A DNA stretch of 64,000 bases from NCBI RefSeq assembly GCF_043290135.1, contig NC_134704.1, forward strand, positions 25,910,501-25,974,500. The letters run 5' to 3'. This DNA comes from Rhipicephalus microplus. Its lineage: Eukaryota; Arthropoda; Arachnida; Ixodida; Ixodidae. The notes beneath the pieces are model-generated. The model did not search any database, had not been told where the DNA came from, and saw only the letters and a list, made by a program, of their open reading frames with translations. Positions 34,011-48,825 of the stretch are shown piece by piece. The translations under genes were made by a program, and so were the position numbers. Every line of letters begins with the position of its first letter. The stretch's first letter is position 1.

Positions 34011-35097
34011 CGTATCAATTTTTTGTTAATCTTGCTTAGGAAACCTAGCGAGGTATATGGCGTCGTCTGAAGCATCCTATATGCGTGATCGCTGGATATC
34101 AACACATTGTGCCGCTAATCAAGTTAGCCTAACCAAAGGTAACTTCGTTCCAATATATACAGGGCTTTCAGGTCGATATTTCAAACAAACCAACAAGCGC
34201 GAACAACGCAAAACTTAAAAAAAAGGCTCGCGTCATTACGTTGCGAGTCAGCCAAAGAAAAGACGACCTCCCACGTATCTGCGCAAGATAATACCAGCAG
34301 AAGTTTTTGATTATTCGTGAATACTATCTGGTGTGACGTATCTGTGTTCGCCGTAATGGAATAACCCGAACATTCAAACTATCTCTGCTGGCACTTAATT
34401 TTTATTCGTGGAATCAAATTTTCAAGGTTTCCCGGATGATGAAATATGCTGAGTACTACAGGTTGGGGAGGGAAAGCAGCTGAACTTATTGAAGCGCTAT
34501 TGTGGTCTCTTTTAAAGCATGTGAACAATTGGAAAATGTTTCAGAGGAAGTCAATTAAGCCAAAGATGACACGAGAGAAAGTTTGCCTTTTTTCTAACGT
34601 GCCGCAAAAATGTTTGACTATGAGCTGGCTGAACGCATTAACCGGATAGCGCAATTGCCAATGCGAGGCACGTCGTAAATGAACGTCGATGTGTCTATAA
34701 ATATCCTTGGATGTTCTCAGTGTCTTGTTTTCAAATGTAGAAAGCTCTGCTGTCATTTGAGGAGACTGCTCGCTGAAGCTTGGCTTCATGGCTTGAATAT
34801 TGATTGCTGAGCAAAGAGATAAATAGGAGAAAAGGGACACGTGTTTTTCACTTTAGATCAAACGACACTTTCCAATATTGCGGAAAGCTCGTCTTTTTGT
34901 TTAAATATTCTTTTTCTAATTTCATCAATTTCCCCCCCCCCCTTTCCGCCCACTCTTTCTTGACTACAGCCCCCGTTTACTTAAACGAAATTTTTGGATG
35001 AAAATGAGAGCACAGGAAGAAAATGAGCGCAAAATTAACGCGAGGCGAGGCTGGTAAGGGTGCACATGCGCATAGCTAACTACTTAAGGCACTATTG
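34011..35097. other. Unannotated stretch
   Basis: Overlapping frames of 67 and 99 codons at 34446-34840 have no recognisable family. C-run at 34932-34942. Confidence 0.35.
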
Positions 35098-35215
35098 AAG
35101 AGAGAGAGAACCCAAACGAAAAGGCAGGGAGATTAACGAAGATTTCGCTCGTTATCTACTCTGCAGGTGAAAGAGAACAGGACTGTCTCGGTTGGTTACC
35201 CTAAACGTGAGGGGG
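35098..35215 (-). mobile_element. LINE 3'-end signature (copy 2 of 5)
   Basis: The plus strand reads GAGAGAGAGAACC, AGGCAGGGAGATTAACGA, CGGTTGGTTACCCTAAACG and GTGAGGGGGCAG, the same word order as the copies at 48826 and 59765. It is the most diverged of the five. Confidence 0.45.
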
Positions 35216-35573
35216 CAGCAGGAGGTGAGCAATCAATAAGATAGTAAAGGAAGAACAAAAGTAAGAAGATGAAATGTGTGGCCAAAAGTTTGGGTTCACA
35301 AACGCACACTTATGTTCACAGGTGTGCACTTCCAAGTCGCTTGCACATCCAAATCTATATATATGTGCACTTCTTGGCCTATCATCTACGAGCTATCACC
35401 TGATTTCTAAATGAAATGTTCAACGCGGTCTCATTCCGTCCGGTACTTATTACGTGCAAGCGCCTTAACAGAAGTACAGTACACCTGCAGTCACGGCAAT
35501 GAGAGAACAATCTTGTAGATCACTACCATTTCAACGATAATCAGTAGTATCTCAGGCGGACGTTCAGAGAAGG

Positions 35574-35755
35574 CGTGACGATAGTTGTAGCGCAAGAACA
35601 AAACGATGACACAGAGACAAGAATGACACGAAGAACACGAGATGAACATAGCGCTCGTGTCCTTCGTGTCCTTCTTGTCTCTGTGTCGTCGTTGTGTTCT
35701 CGCGCTATAACTATCGTCATGCCATACCAGCTAGCCCAAGCTGCCACACTTCTAA
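35574..35755 (-). mobile_element. Foldback (hairpin) element, copy 2, with 12-bp flanking repeat
   Basis: Arms (35577-35645 and 35650-35722) pair through GACGATAGTTGTAGCGCAAG and its complement and through the GACACAGAGACAAGAA block. The right end carries ATGCCATACCAGCTAGCCCA, shared inverted with copy 1 at 16990. GTTCAGAGAAGG is repeated exactly at 35562-35573 and 35756-35767, delimiting the insertion. There is no coding capacity. Confidence 0.88.
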
Positions 35756-35796
35756 GTTCAGAGAAGGACCATACGACAACAGCTATAATTGTCGGT

Positions 35797-36035
35797 CTAC
35801 TACAGTGGGTCAGTGGTTCCGGCACTTGGCGGCTGACCCGAAGGTCGTGGATTCGATCCCGGCCGTGGCGGTTACGTTTTGATGAAGGCTAAACGTTAGA
35901 AGCCCGTGAACTGCGCGTTGCCAGTGCTCATTAAGGAACACCAGATTACAGTACACTGTAACCAGGTGCTCAAAATTCCTGAGCCTTCCAGTATGCCATT
36001 GCTCAAATTCATATCTTCGTTTGGGATGCATAACT
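35797..36035 (+). mobile_element. Diverged Ruka-related SINE
   Basis: Head GGGTCAGTGGTTCCGGCACT, B box GGATTCGATCCCGG and a body with CATTAAGGAACACCAG, an internal duplicated CAGATTACAGTACACTGTAACCAGG-type stretch, then GAGCCTTCCAGTATGCC and TTTGGGATGCATAAC. Older than the main Ruka copies. Its head follows immediately after the foldback element's right-hand duplication. Confidence 0.75.
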
Positions 36036-36424
36036 CTGGATGCTATTATTAGGGCTTGATGCGATTGAAGGTGCACTTCCTTTCTGATGCTAAGGGTATT
36101 GTACGTCGCGAGGATCGAACGGCGGAAGAACACGGGTAGATAATTTTCTAAAGCAGGTGAAAGCTTGTGTCTTTCCTCTCTTTACACAAGGGCGGAGATA
36201 GCACACGATCCTATGTGACCTTGCTTGTGCTGTTTGTGAACATGTCCTTTTAGATATCTGTAAACGTGTTTTCTTCGACAAAACCCCCTTTGTGCTGATC
36301 TTGTCTTTCAGCTTTCTTCTTCATGTCTCATGTTCGGTTAGCACTCATTTTTTTTTCGTAACTATGACTCGGTCGGAAATCTATTATTACATAAGAATGC
36401 TGCACTAAAACGAGCACAAGAAAA

Positions 36425-36540
36425 GCGCGTGCAGCTAAATGAAGGGAGGAGGAGGAGGAAGGAAAGAAATGAAAAGCAGGGAGGTCAACCAGACGCACGT
36501 CCGGTTTGCTACCCTGCACTGGGGGAAGGGGTGAGGGGAT
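36425..36540 (-). mobile_element. LINE 3'-end signature (copy 3 of 5)
   Basis: Plus strand: GGAGGAGGAGGAAGG, AGCAGGGAGGTCAACCAG, CCGGTTTGCTACCCTGCACT, GGGGGAAGGGG. Minus-sense reading gives the shared 3' block, then a CCTCCT-rich tail. No coding attached. Confidence 0.6.
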
Positions 36541-36703
36541 TAAAGGAGAAGAGAAGTTCGGCGTTAAAGCAACGATGTGAAATGGGTGTGGTTGTGATGT
36601 CTAGGGCAATAGACAAACCTTCTAGCGCATATATTGCGAGGTCGCGACCGAGAAAGACAGAGACAAGGACATAGAAATGTAGAAAGATATGGGGACAAAG
36701 GGG

Positions 36704-36806
36704 TTTAAGAAGTTTGCGGGTATAACGTAGCCACCACTCATTCTCATAAAACCGACTTTTGCCCTGCTTAACGTGTGCGCAGTCAGGCTGATGATGACGA
36801 CAACGA
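36704..36806 (+). mobile_element. RTE-type LINE, 3' scrap
   Basis: AAGAAGTTTGCGGGTATAA and the closing GCAGTCAGGCTGATGATGA match the last ~110 bp of the RTE copy ending near 59637. The middle is diverged. Confidence 0.6.
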
Positions 36807-37344
36807 CGATGGTAATAAAGGTAAGAGGGAGACCGTACTGAGTGTAATTCAATTGAGGTGTGTCTTGTGCGAAGTAACGTAGTGAGTCAACACTTCGATA
36901 TTAACGCGACTAAGTTGAATGTCTAGGAATATTTGCGCGTGAAACACATTGTGAATGTGTTTCACCGTTTCTGTGAATGTACTTGTCATGTTCTAATATA
37001 CGTAAAACGTCAGAAGCTAGCTGCTAGTTTACAAAGCTTGCTTCTTTGTCAATAAAGTCAATAGAGTGAAAACTCACCCCACATGTTGCGTCGTGGTCTC
37101 ACCTACAACGCTTTCCGCATCGAGTGCAATATTCGCAAATCTCCGCGATCAGTGAGTCTCGATGAGCAATCTTTCAAACGGTGCAGCTTGGAAGAAGGCG
37201 TTCGAGGAACGAGTGAAGCTGTGCGATTACGGAGGCGAAGTGCGAGTGCGGCCGTAATAAAAAAAATTGCCCGCAGCTTCCCTCGGGGGAACACTGAGGA
37301 GGATGCGGACCATATAATTGGTTAACGGGGTGTTAAAGTGCGAC

Positions 37345-37485
37345 TTACTTGGGTCGATGGCTAAATTGGTTAACGTGGTTGTAGGAGGGGGTGTTAAATG
37401 AGTGAACACGTACACACGTATGCGAAAGGGCGGCGCTGGTCGAAGGGACGTCGATCATTGTGTTTGTGGATTCGTTGGAATTCAT
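37345..37485 (-). CDS. Candidate first coding exon, unknown protein
   Basis: A 46-codon frame beginning MNSNESTNTMIDVPSTSAA and ending NQFSHRPK. The ATG (37485-37483) has GAA before it, giving a purine at -3, and lies 56 bp after the predicted initiator. The stop TAA is embedded in CCCAA|GTAAGTCGC (donor GT at about 37349-37348). If the donor is used, the frame would continue into a downstream exon and the stop would be removed. The product is Ser/Thr/Asn-rich and not recognised. Confidence 0.35.
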   Translation of the reverse strand: MNSNESTNTMIDVPSTSAALSHTCVRVHSFNTPSYNHVNQFSHRPK

Positions 37486-37537
37486 TTCACCGCGACCTTG
37501 GACGTCGACGCGCCGTACAAACCAACCGACGAGCGGC

Positions 37538-37573
37538 AACTGAGCGAGCGAGCGCCGACCTTGAGTATATATA
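37538..37573 (-). promoter_or_regulatory. Core promoter: TATA box and initiator
   Basis: On the minus strand TATATATA (37573-37566) lies 25-32 bp upstream of the A of TCAGTT (A at 37541), which matches the arthropod initiator TCAGTY. This is the canonical TATA-to-start spacing for RNA polymerase II. Confidence 0.55.
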
Positions 37574-37591
37574 CAGCACGACGGCGCATGC

Positions 37592-37821
37592 ACTGTCAGC
37601 TGTTGAATGTTCTCGAAGCGCGACGCCACATGCGCGTCCACTGGAAAATCAGGAGAATTGTAGATGTCGAACGCGGTGTGTAGAGGAGGAAGGGTGCACA
37701 GATGGTGGAGGAGTGAAGCGCGCGCGGTGTGTAGAGGAGGAAGGGATGCACAGATGGTGGAAGAGTGGGCGACGGCGCGACGGCGCATGCGCGCGCGTCA
37801 GCTGTCGAATGTTCGAGAAGC
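37592..37821. repeat. Duplicated blocks upstream of the promoter
   Basis: TCAGCTGT-GAATGTTC-CGAAGCG occurs at about 37597-37622 and again at about 37798-37821. Between them, GTGTAGAGGAGGAAGGGTGC plus CACAGATGGTGGA is duplicated at 37677-37716 and 37729-37769. The order suggests a tandem duplication of a promoter-proximal segment. Confidence 0.8.
37783..37792. promoter_or_regulatory. NRF-1/Ewg-type palindrome GCGCATGCGC
   Basis: Exact match to the consensus bound by NRF-1 (arthropod homologue Erect wing), common in CpG-island promoters. Partial versions lie near 37584 and 37630 in the duplicated blocks. Binding is inferred only. Confidence 0.45.
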
Positions 37822-38090
37822 GGTGCGGACGGCGCGGACGGCGCGGACGGCGCACTACAAGGCGCGAGTATAAGATGCTCCGCATCTAATATTCGCGCGC
37901 CTTTTCGAGCCACACGCGCCGGCGCCTCCGCGTCCCGCTCTGGGGCAGACGCTCCGAAATCAATTGCGCTGTCGTCGACATCGGTGCACTCTTTCATCAG
38001 CGGCCGAAAAAGGACGCGTTAAACTTTGCTGGGATGCTTTTGGCACCCAAGTTTCGCGGCGATGCGAAGGGAGTTGCCCCTCGTTAGCTC

Positions 38091-39089
38091 ACTTGGTCGC
38101 TCGTGAATGGATGTGAAGGGATGTGAAGTTATGGTCTCAACTTTTCTGTATAGGCTATTAGCATTGTTGGGTTTGATTAAAAACAGTGAAAAAAGTGGGG
38201 GGGGGGGGGTGAGAAGATTCTAAAAAAAAGTGTACGTGAACAAATGTGGTCATCTCATCATAGAATAATTACAGAATGCTCACTACTTTGTAACTTGCTG
38301 AAAAAACTGAATATTTTAATTCGTTACTTCGTACAGGATATCACCGCACACTGACAAGTGGTCACAGAGATTGGTAGATAACTCGAAAAGCAAGACCGCT
38401 CTTTTTGTTTTCTCAATTAAGGAGCACGATGTTGCAAGTCTCAAGATAATCTGTGCCGGGAGGGGGGAATTGCATAAACAACACTGAGGAGTGAGTTAGG
38501 TCGTTTTTTTTTTTTCGTGTCTCTTCACTATGAAGTGCTTCCATATTCAGTCTGCGATCCTCCATTCCAATTAAGAAGCTTAGCAAAAATAAGATAAGAC
38601 TCGGTGGCGGCATTGCTTTAGCCAGCTCCACGTCACACAGAGAAGACGCGAAGGAGCTGCAAAGCCCGACGGGAAGCAGTAAAGACGATCCACATCCAGA
38701 GGAGTGTCTGTGGCCCAGTCGCACCATTTGTTGCCCAGCTAGGACATAATTCAAGCTTCAGCGTCATTAACGACACTCGGTCTAGCAGCGAGAGGGGGGG
38801 GGGGGGCGGCAACCAGTGGCCGCCATCATCAGCGCCACGTTGAGGTGTCCGCTGACCGGTTCGCGAAGCTGTAGTTCCGAAGGCACTGAGCTTGAGGGAG
38901 TGGTGGTGGGGATGAACGAAGATACCAGCAGATGGTGCCAGACACAGGGCAGAGTGATAAGTGAGTCGCGCGTGGCAGTCGCTCCAGGTGTTGTCGTAGC
39001 CCAATTACATGTGTGCTAGCGTACGAATTCGGTGATTTTGTGACAAAAAAAAAAAAAGGGCAGGCTTGTCGCAACCAGTACAACGCTAT
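38091..39089. other. Unannotated stretch
   Basis: G-runs at 38197-38208 and 38795-38805. No gene recognised. Confidence 0.35.
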
Positions 39090-39185
39090 GGAAATGTAGT
39101 TATGGTGCTCGCCGGCTCTCCTGAAGGTCGCCGGTTCGATACCGGCCCCAGCGGTGACAATTTGATAGAAGTGGAATGCTTGAGG
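39090..39185 (+). mobile_element. Ruka-related SINE, 5' part, interrupted
   Basis: TAGTTATGGTGCTCGCCGGC, GGTCGCCGGTTCGATACCGG and CAATTTGATAGAAGTGGAAT form the tRNA-like head and start of body. The SINE resumes at 39637 after a 451-bp insertion. Confidence 0.75.
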
Positions 39186-39636
39186 CATAGAGTTTCCTAA
39201 AATTAACTAGAGGGGACTCTGGCACTGCGATCATTCAGCTACCATAGGAATGATGGGTAGTACACACATTTGCCTAGTCTTCGTACTTGCGGGCGGTGAA
39301 TCGTACTTGCGGCTTCATTTAAAGCTATGTTTCGGTTTCGTTTTGAAACAAATATTCAACCCTTTTGAACTTCGTGACCCGATTTGGAAAGGTAAGTCTA
39401 AAAGAATAAGGTGGTGAAGTGCAACCACTGAACATTTGCTAATTTTTTGTTTCGTGAGAAAACAGCTCCAAGCCACACGAATACAAACGAAGCCAGAAGC
39501 TGGCCAGAAGTACGAAGATTAGACAAATGTGTGTACTACCCATCATTTCCATGCTCGCTTGAGCGCCGTGCGTTGCAGCTCCTATAGACACTAGCGCCAG
39601 AGTTCCCTCTAGTGTATATTAGGAAGAAACTCTATG
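39186..39636. mobile_element. Non-autonomous DNA element with long inverted repeats and 8-bp duplication
   Basis: Both ends read CATAGAGTTTC inward. The arms 39186-39290 and 39509-39636 are complementary over more than 100 bp: AACTAGAGGG, GACTCTGGC, AATGATGGGTAGTACACACA, TCTTCGTACTT. The left arm lacks about 25-45 bp present in the right one. GCTTGAGG (39178-39185) and GCTTGAAG (39637-39644) flank it as an 8-bp duplication with one change. An 8-bp duplication points to hAT, P or Merlin-like transposases. There is no coding sequence. Confidence 0.85.
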
Positions 39637-39725
39637 GCTTGAAGCACGTGTTCTTGGCGATGTCAGTTCACGTTATAAACGTCAGATGGCTTAATTTTCG
39701 AAACTCTCCACTACAGCGCGTGTGT
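39637..39725 (+). mobile_element. Ruka-related SINE, 3' part, resumed
   Basis: After the duplicated GCTTGAAG the body continues: GCACGTGTTCTTGGCGATG, TTCACGTTATAAACGTCAGA and AACTCTCCACTACAGCG. Joined across the insertion it gives the normal order of a SINE body. Confidence 0.7.
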
Positions 39726-42700
39726 ATACGCTATACTGGTAGACAGCGCTGATCAAGAATAATGCCTTGTGGAATGACAGCGAACATCTAAGAGGTAGCA
39801 AGGTAGCACTTGATTTCGCCATAACTGACCAATGGGGTCTAAATGAAAAATAAAATAAAAATGAACACAGCCTGAACTAAGCCACGCAAGACTGGGTGAC
39901 AGAAGAGCAAAGTTGGCACCAAGCTCGTCCTAACTTGGCTGATATGACCCTCTCATCCTTCTCTTTACCACTTTTTCTTTACTGTACTATGAATGGATAT
40001 GATTGCTCACTTCTTTATTGGCATTTTTTTTGTTACGACCTTTCTATATCTTTCCCTATATGCCTGCCAAAAAATCTGGACCATAAGAACTCTGATAGCG
40101 CATATGCGCCACCGAAACTGGGCAGATCACAGTATTCTCCGCTATGGTCCGCTAAAAATTAGGCAAGGCACGGGCGGCGAACACCGATTAGGGGCTGCGC
40201 GTTTCATTATCTCTGGTTAGCCATTTGTATGGAGCGTGTAGGAGGGGATATAGCACGCCTTTTCACGATGTCAATCATTCTATATCTACGATATACGGCA
40301 GACCTCGACCAAAACAGCCCTGCTGTAAAATGGCTCCTCATGTACCAAAATTTAGGTGGACGCCAAAGAACAAACAGGGGGTCAGGAGAAAATTTCATAA
40401 CTTTATAGCGGAATTTACTTGTGGTACCCCGCAATCTAGTCCGTTATTATTGTGTGACGACTGCAGGCAGCTCTTGGACGTTGGCATTGGGATGGCCTTC
40501 TGTATAGTGTACAGCGGGTTTATCACACATGACATGGAACTTCGTGTAAGTGAGGTCGTGCATTGAACTAATGAATGTGCAACATGAGATGAGACAAAAT
40601 GCTGCCATTTTACGTTCACCTCTCGCTATCTTCAACTGCTGAAACATATGTTCATGTGGAAACGAGGCGTAGGCTTTTCTTACGCGTCTTCTGTTGTGCA
40701 AAATATTCACGCTAACATTCTTTCGATAATAGGATGTTCATTTACTTTCGCGATTCAAGGTCTCGCACTCTACGGTTCCACAGATGTATCGGTCACGATT
40801 AAAGCATAAAAAAACACAGCGCTATGCTTTTCGCATATCTCAGCAGGTTTCAGAGCCGGTGAAGCTCAAAAGCTTGATGCAGCGAGTAATTACGCCACTT
40901 CAAATTTATTTTGGCTTCGCATAGATGACTCATCCACTATTTAAGCACCGCAACGCCTTATCCATTTCTTACGAAACAGTGGTTTGTTCTCTCCTTTTCT
41001 CCACGTGCGAAAAAAAAAAGAAGTTGCAAACGAGAAATACTGTGGCCTTGCAGAAAGAAATGTTGCAGCTGCTGCAGTATTGGCGAAGGGCAGCCTTTCG
41101 AGGCAGTGTGTTTATTTTAAGACCTTACGATTCATTCAGTGGGACCGTATGCGGGGTAAAGAGAACGAAACAAAGCTGATGCGTCGGGGAGGCAGTTTTC
41201 TCCCCGTAGAGATAAACTCCAACCTCTGTGGTCGTCAGCACAGTTCCCGCAGAGCAGTTGCCCCACAGCAGGACTTCTCTGTTGGGGCTTTACTGCGGGC
41301 TGAATGCTTTCTCGGAAGACCCATTTCGCCACCATTTCGTATGTGTGCTCCTTTATCTCTGTTTCATAATGTTGTCACAAATGTGCGCTCTTTTCCATCA
41401 GTGCCTTTATCCGGAGTATTTGCTTGAATTACTGAGATCCGAAGGCATGCACTGACCTTAAATTCTATCCTGGGCCGAGGACTATTTTGTACAGCGATTT
41501 AATTGGTCTTGCTCTCCGGGCAATGAACTTCAACGAAGAGCGGCACGCACGCAGGCACAAACAAGCAGTCAAACAAACATAGAGACAAACAAGTTCGTGG
41601 CATCGCGGTCCCGACTAAACGTTCCTTTAGTCTTTCATTAGCACTAGTGTGGCGGGCGTGTGTACTTGGTTTTAGTCAACATGACACGCATCGACCTCAC
41701 ATTGATTTTATTTGTAAACGTCAGCGCTCTCATTGGTTAAGATTATCGTATGTTGCTGTGTACGAAAAAAAAAAAAACATCTTCTCAATCTCCCGTCCGG
41801 TAATGTGAAGCTGTACTCACGCCGCAGTGCTCTCGAAGAACAAAATTGCTGGTTGCCGTGCAAAAGCCCAGACTCCGGCGTTGAAACCACAAAGAAAAAT
41901 AGAATTTTATATCTGAACGTTCACGTTTGCGTCCGTTACGAAAGCCATTGTTAGCAGAGATGACCACAGGACCTGTGATTAAGGCATCAACTCTAGGCCT
42001 ATATTATTTATGCAACATGAAAACAAAATAAATATTAAAAATTACTATATACCCTTTTCGTAATATAAACTAGCTTTCCTGCTATGCAGTTTGCCCAACT
42101 AATGACGGCTAGCTATTAACTGTAAACAGCGTGTTCAAGCGCAGATTATGCCGCGTAGGGAAGCGCACCGTTGCGGACAATCAAACGGGTTTATTGCGCT
42201 ATCATTGCGCGCTTTGGCGGATATGCATTCAAACGCGCACAGCTGTAACAATTCGGACTGGATTGATGGCGCTTTGAAGTCAGTTAATGAGACGGAAACC
42301 TGACTGAGTCGTTTATATAACTATAAAATTTGCAACAACAACAAAACTACTACAACAACAACGACCATGATGACGACAAAAACAATGCTCTCATTGAGGA
42401 CAGCAGCTCGCTAACTGCACTAAGCATGTTGTGTTTGCAACGATGTTCGCTTCATCGCCGCTCGTCGGAAGTGTTGTTCCATGGTGAGCCGGATGGCTTG
42501 CTCGCAACTGTGATGTTCCATCGAGTGGCAGTAATTAGTTAAGGTGACGTTTACATTAGCCTTTCGTTGTTTTCTTTCTATATGACGCTGCTAACGGGAA
42601 ATCGATTCCCGTATCGCAGCAACGCCGTTGATGATCTCCGCGGCAAGGTTAGGCCGCGCCGCCCTTTCATTGACTCCTCCCTCAGTATATGTGCATCCAG

Positions 42701-43385
42701 TTCTAACCGGTTGCCAAGGCGCAGTATCTTTGTTTTCTTTCGAAGACTGGCCCCACGGTCTCGCTGGAATTCAGACTCGCGTTCGTACATCGAAGTCTTG
42801 ATTATTCGAACATTCGTGAACAAACGAGGAGGATACACGTTTACGGTGTAATTAAGGCTGTAGTTTAAATTATCCACCACGTTTCGCAGGAAGCTATATT
42901 GGTGCTCTTTTTTTGCAAAGCACGTAAACCATGCGCGTTGCGTTTCTGCATGCCAGATGCACGATAAGAATCCGGGAATGTATTTTATGTGCTAGCATTG
43001 ATAGAATGATAAAAAAACAACAACTTGCTGACGACTATATACGATACAGCTATAAGGCGGATATTGAGCGCCACTGTTCAGGTGTGTTGATTTGGCGATC
43101 AGTTGAGACAAACTATTTAAGTGATGCATGTATGTATGTACAGTTACCACTAATTATTTTCGACAACTCTCTCGCTCGAGAACACACGTCTGCCACTCTT
43201 TTAATGTAATGAAAGAAGCTTTATGGTCGGAGACGTGAGCGGATATATGTTCGACTCGGTGCAACAATGCCCTGTTCTGAAAGACAACGTCTCTGCGATT
43301 GTTTTGCGAGGACGCAACATCTGTGGGAGAAATTTGGTGGAGAGGAACGGGATTTTCTCGCGCTTAAGTGGTCGGAAGGTGTTTG
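39726..43385. other. Unannotated stretch, no gene recognised
   Basis: Largest frames are 113-147 codons (40225-40566 and 40984-41427, plus strand) with no domain. A (CAA)n-like patch lies at 42331-42363. No SINE or LINE signature seen. Confidence 0.35.
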
Positions 43386-43476
43386 TTTTACAGCGAAAGC
43401 TGTTTTGATATCCCCACAAGGGCCGTTTTCGGTGCCGTAGTGGCCCACCGCCAGTGTCCCTAAACAGTATCGCACC
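43386..43476 (-). mobile_element. Ala-headed SINE family, 3' fragment
   Basis: TTTTACAGCGAAAGCTGTTTTGA, GTGCCGTAGTGGCCCACCG and CAGTGTCCCTAAACA are the reverse complement, with changes, of the body at 28820-28917. The tRNA-like head is missing. Confidence 0.65.
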
Positions 43477-47468
<3,992 letters not shown>

Positions 47469-47471
47469 TTA

Positions 47472-47623
47472 CTACAAATGAAGCCACGAAACTTCGAAGT
47501 CGGAAGGAAGCAGAGCGGCAGAAACAGAGACGGAGAGCAGAGACGTGCCACCTCTCCGCTCTCTATCTCTGTTTCTGCCGCTCTTTTTTTTACAATTTCG
47601 ACGTTTTGTGGCTTCATTTGTAG
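47472..47623. mobile_element. Hairpin MITE flanked by TTA
   Basis: The ends CTACAAATGAAGCC and GGCTTCATTTGTAG are perfect 14-bp inverted repeats. Pairing continues through AGAGCGGCAGAAACAGAGA and its partner, so nearly the whole 152 bp folds on itself around a tiny loop near 47545. TTA precedes (47469-47471) and follows (47624-47626). A 3-bp TTA/TAA duplication is characteristic of PIF/Harbinger elements. No coding. Confidence 0.85.
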
Positions 47624-47626
47624 TTA

Positions 47627-48825
47627 ACTAAGTATGTACCAACTTGCCCAACGAGCCATTCTCATGAATTTATTCACAGAGAAAATACGACAGGCAGCGC
47701 AGCTGGCACGCTGCTTTCAGCACTGTCATTTGGCCGGAAATGCAGCAGAACAATCACAGTATTCTCACTAGTATCATCTTACTTTCACATGTGTGTGACA
47801 GGCCGACCTGGAGCTCTCCGCTTTTCTTACCTAAAAATAACTAAAACTGCTTTACAAAGAAGAGAGAGGGCAAGTTTTTACTGCCAGCAAGTATTTGTTT
47901 TCTCAGCTTATAGTTCCATCAGATGTTAAACTAGTAATTGTACTGGCCCTCCTGACTTGATAGCATTGACTGTTTCAGTTTTCCGATGGCTTCATCGGAA
48001 GTGCCTTTTCCAAGGGGTTCCTAACACAGCAGCAGTTCTGTCGACTGCATGTTATTATACAGTGTGGAATTTGGGAATAGGTACCGTAGGAAAAATCACT
48101 CGATTGTCAACAATTCGTGTATTATTTTTTCGCGCAGCGAGTAGTAGCTGCGCAATTACACTTGTGAAAGAAGTAGTCATAATGACATTTGTTTAGATTG
48201 TTGCGATAATATTCCATGTTCGGGAGTAGTTACACGTGTTTAAAATAATGTCAATAGATTATGTCATGACATCTCTCTGTGGGCAAAGGCTTTGTCGCCA
48301 GACAGCCATCGTTATAAGAAAGCCTATAGAAAGCGTGAAACTTGAACGGTGCAAGCGACGACGCCGTTACACTCCTATAGTGAGATATAAAAAAAGAAAG
48401 AAATTCGATTCACGTCACTCGCGACGTGTGCAACACGCCACGGTGATCTTTTTCAAAGCGTTTATCGCCTAGTTTCTATCTAGCCACGAGGCCAAGCAAG
48501 ATTTGAAAGAAAACATAGTAGAATAATATATAAAGAAAGATTTAGTGGTTTCAAATACTTAATCGACTTCGTGGTTAAAACTCCACGCGGAATAAGCGTC
48601 ATATATACGTTAAGGTATATTTCTCATATACTTCTTCAAAAAGGTCTGGTGGCGTGAGTACAAAAAGCAATAATTCTAGTTTTCTCCCCTTTCCTGCTAT
48701 CTGCCCTGTCGATCTTGTATCACCACTGGCTTTATATATGCGGGAATAATCAAGAAAGTGATTGTGTTTTTAAGTGTGATCATATGCAGATGGGCAAGAA
48801 AGAAATGTAAGTTTAGCTGCTAAAG
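47627..48825. other. Unannotated stretch
   Basis: No gene recognised. Confidence 0.35.

Larger units (their letters stand above)
37083..38090 (-). promoter_or_regulatory. CpG-rich, GC-rich island with internal repeats
   Basis: About 1 kb of CpG-dense sequence stands out from its AT-rich surroundings. It contains duplicated blocks, an exact GCGCATGCGC palindrome, a TATA/initiator pair on the minus strand and a short open frame beginning 56 bp downstream. Open frames on several strands here reflect lack of AT-rich stop codons. Confidence 0.5.

Noticed and set aside
37398..38022. 163- and 133-codon frames across the CpG island, both strands
   Set aside because: Overlapping frames in GC-rich DNA with duplicated promoter blocks. 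Only the short minus-strand frame after the TATA/initiator has contextual support.
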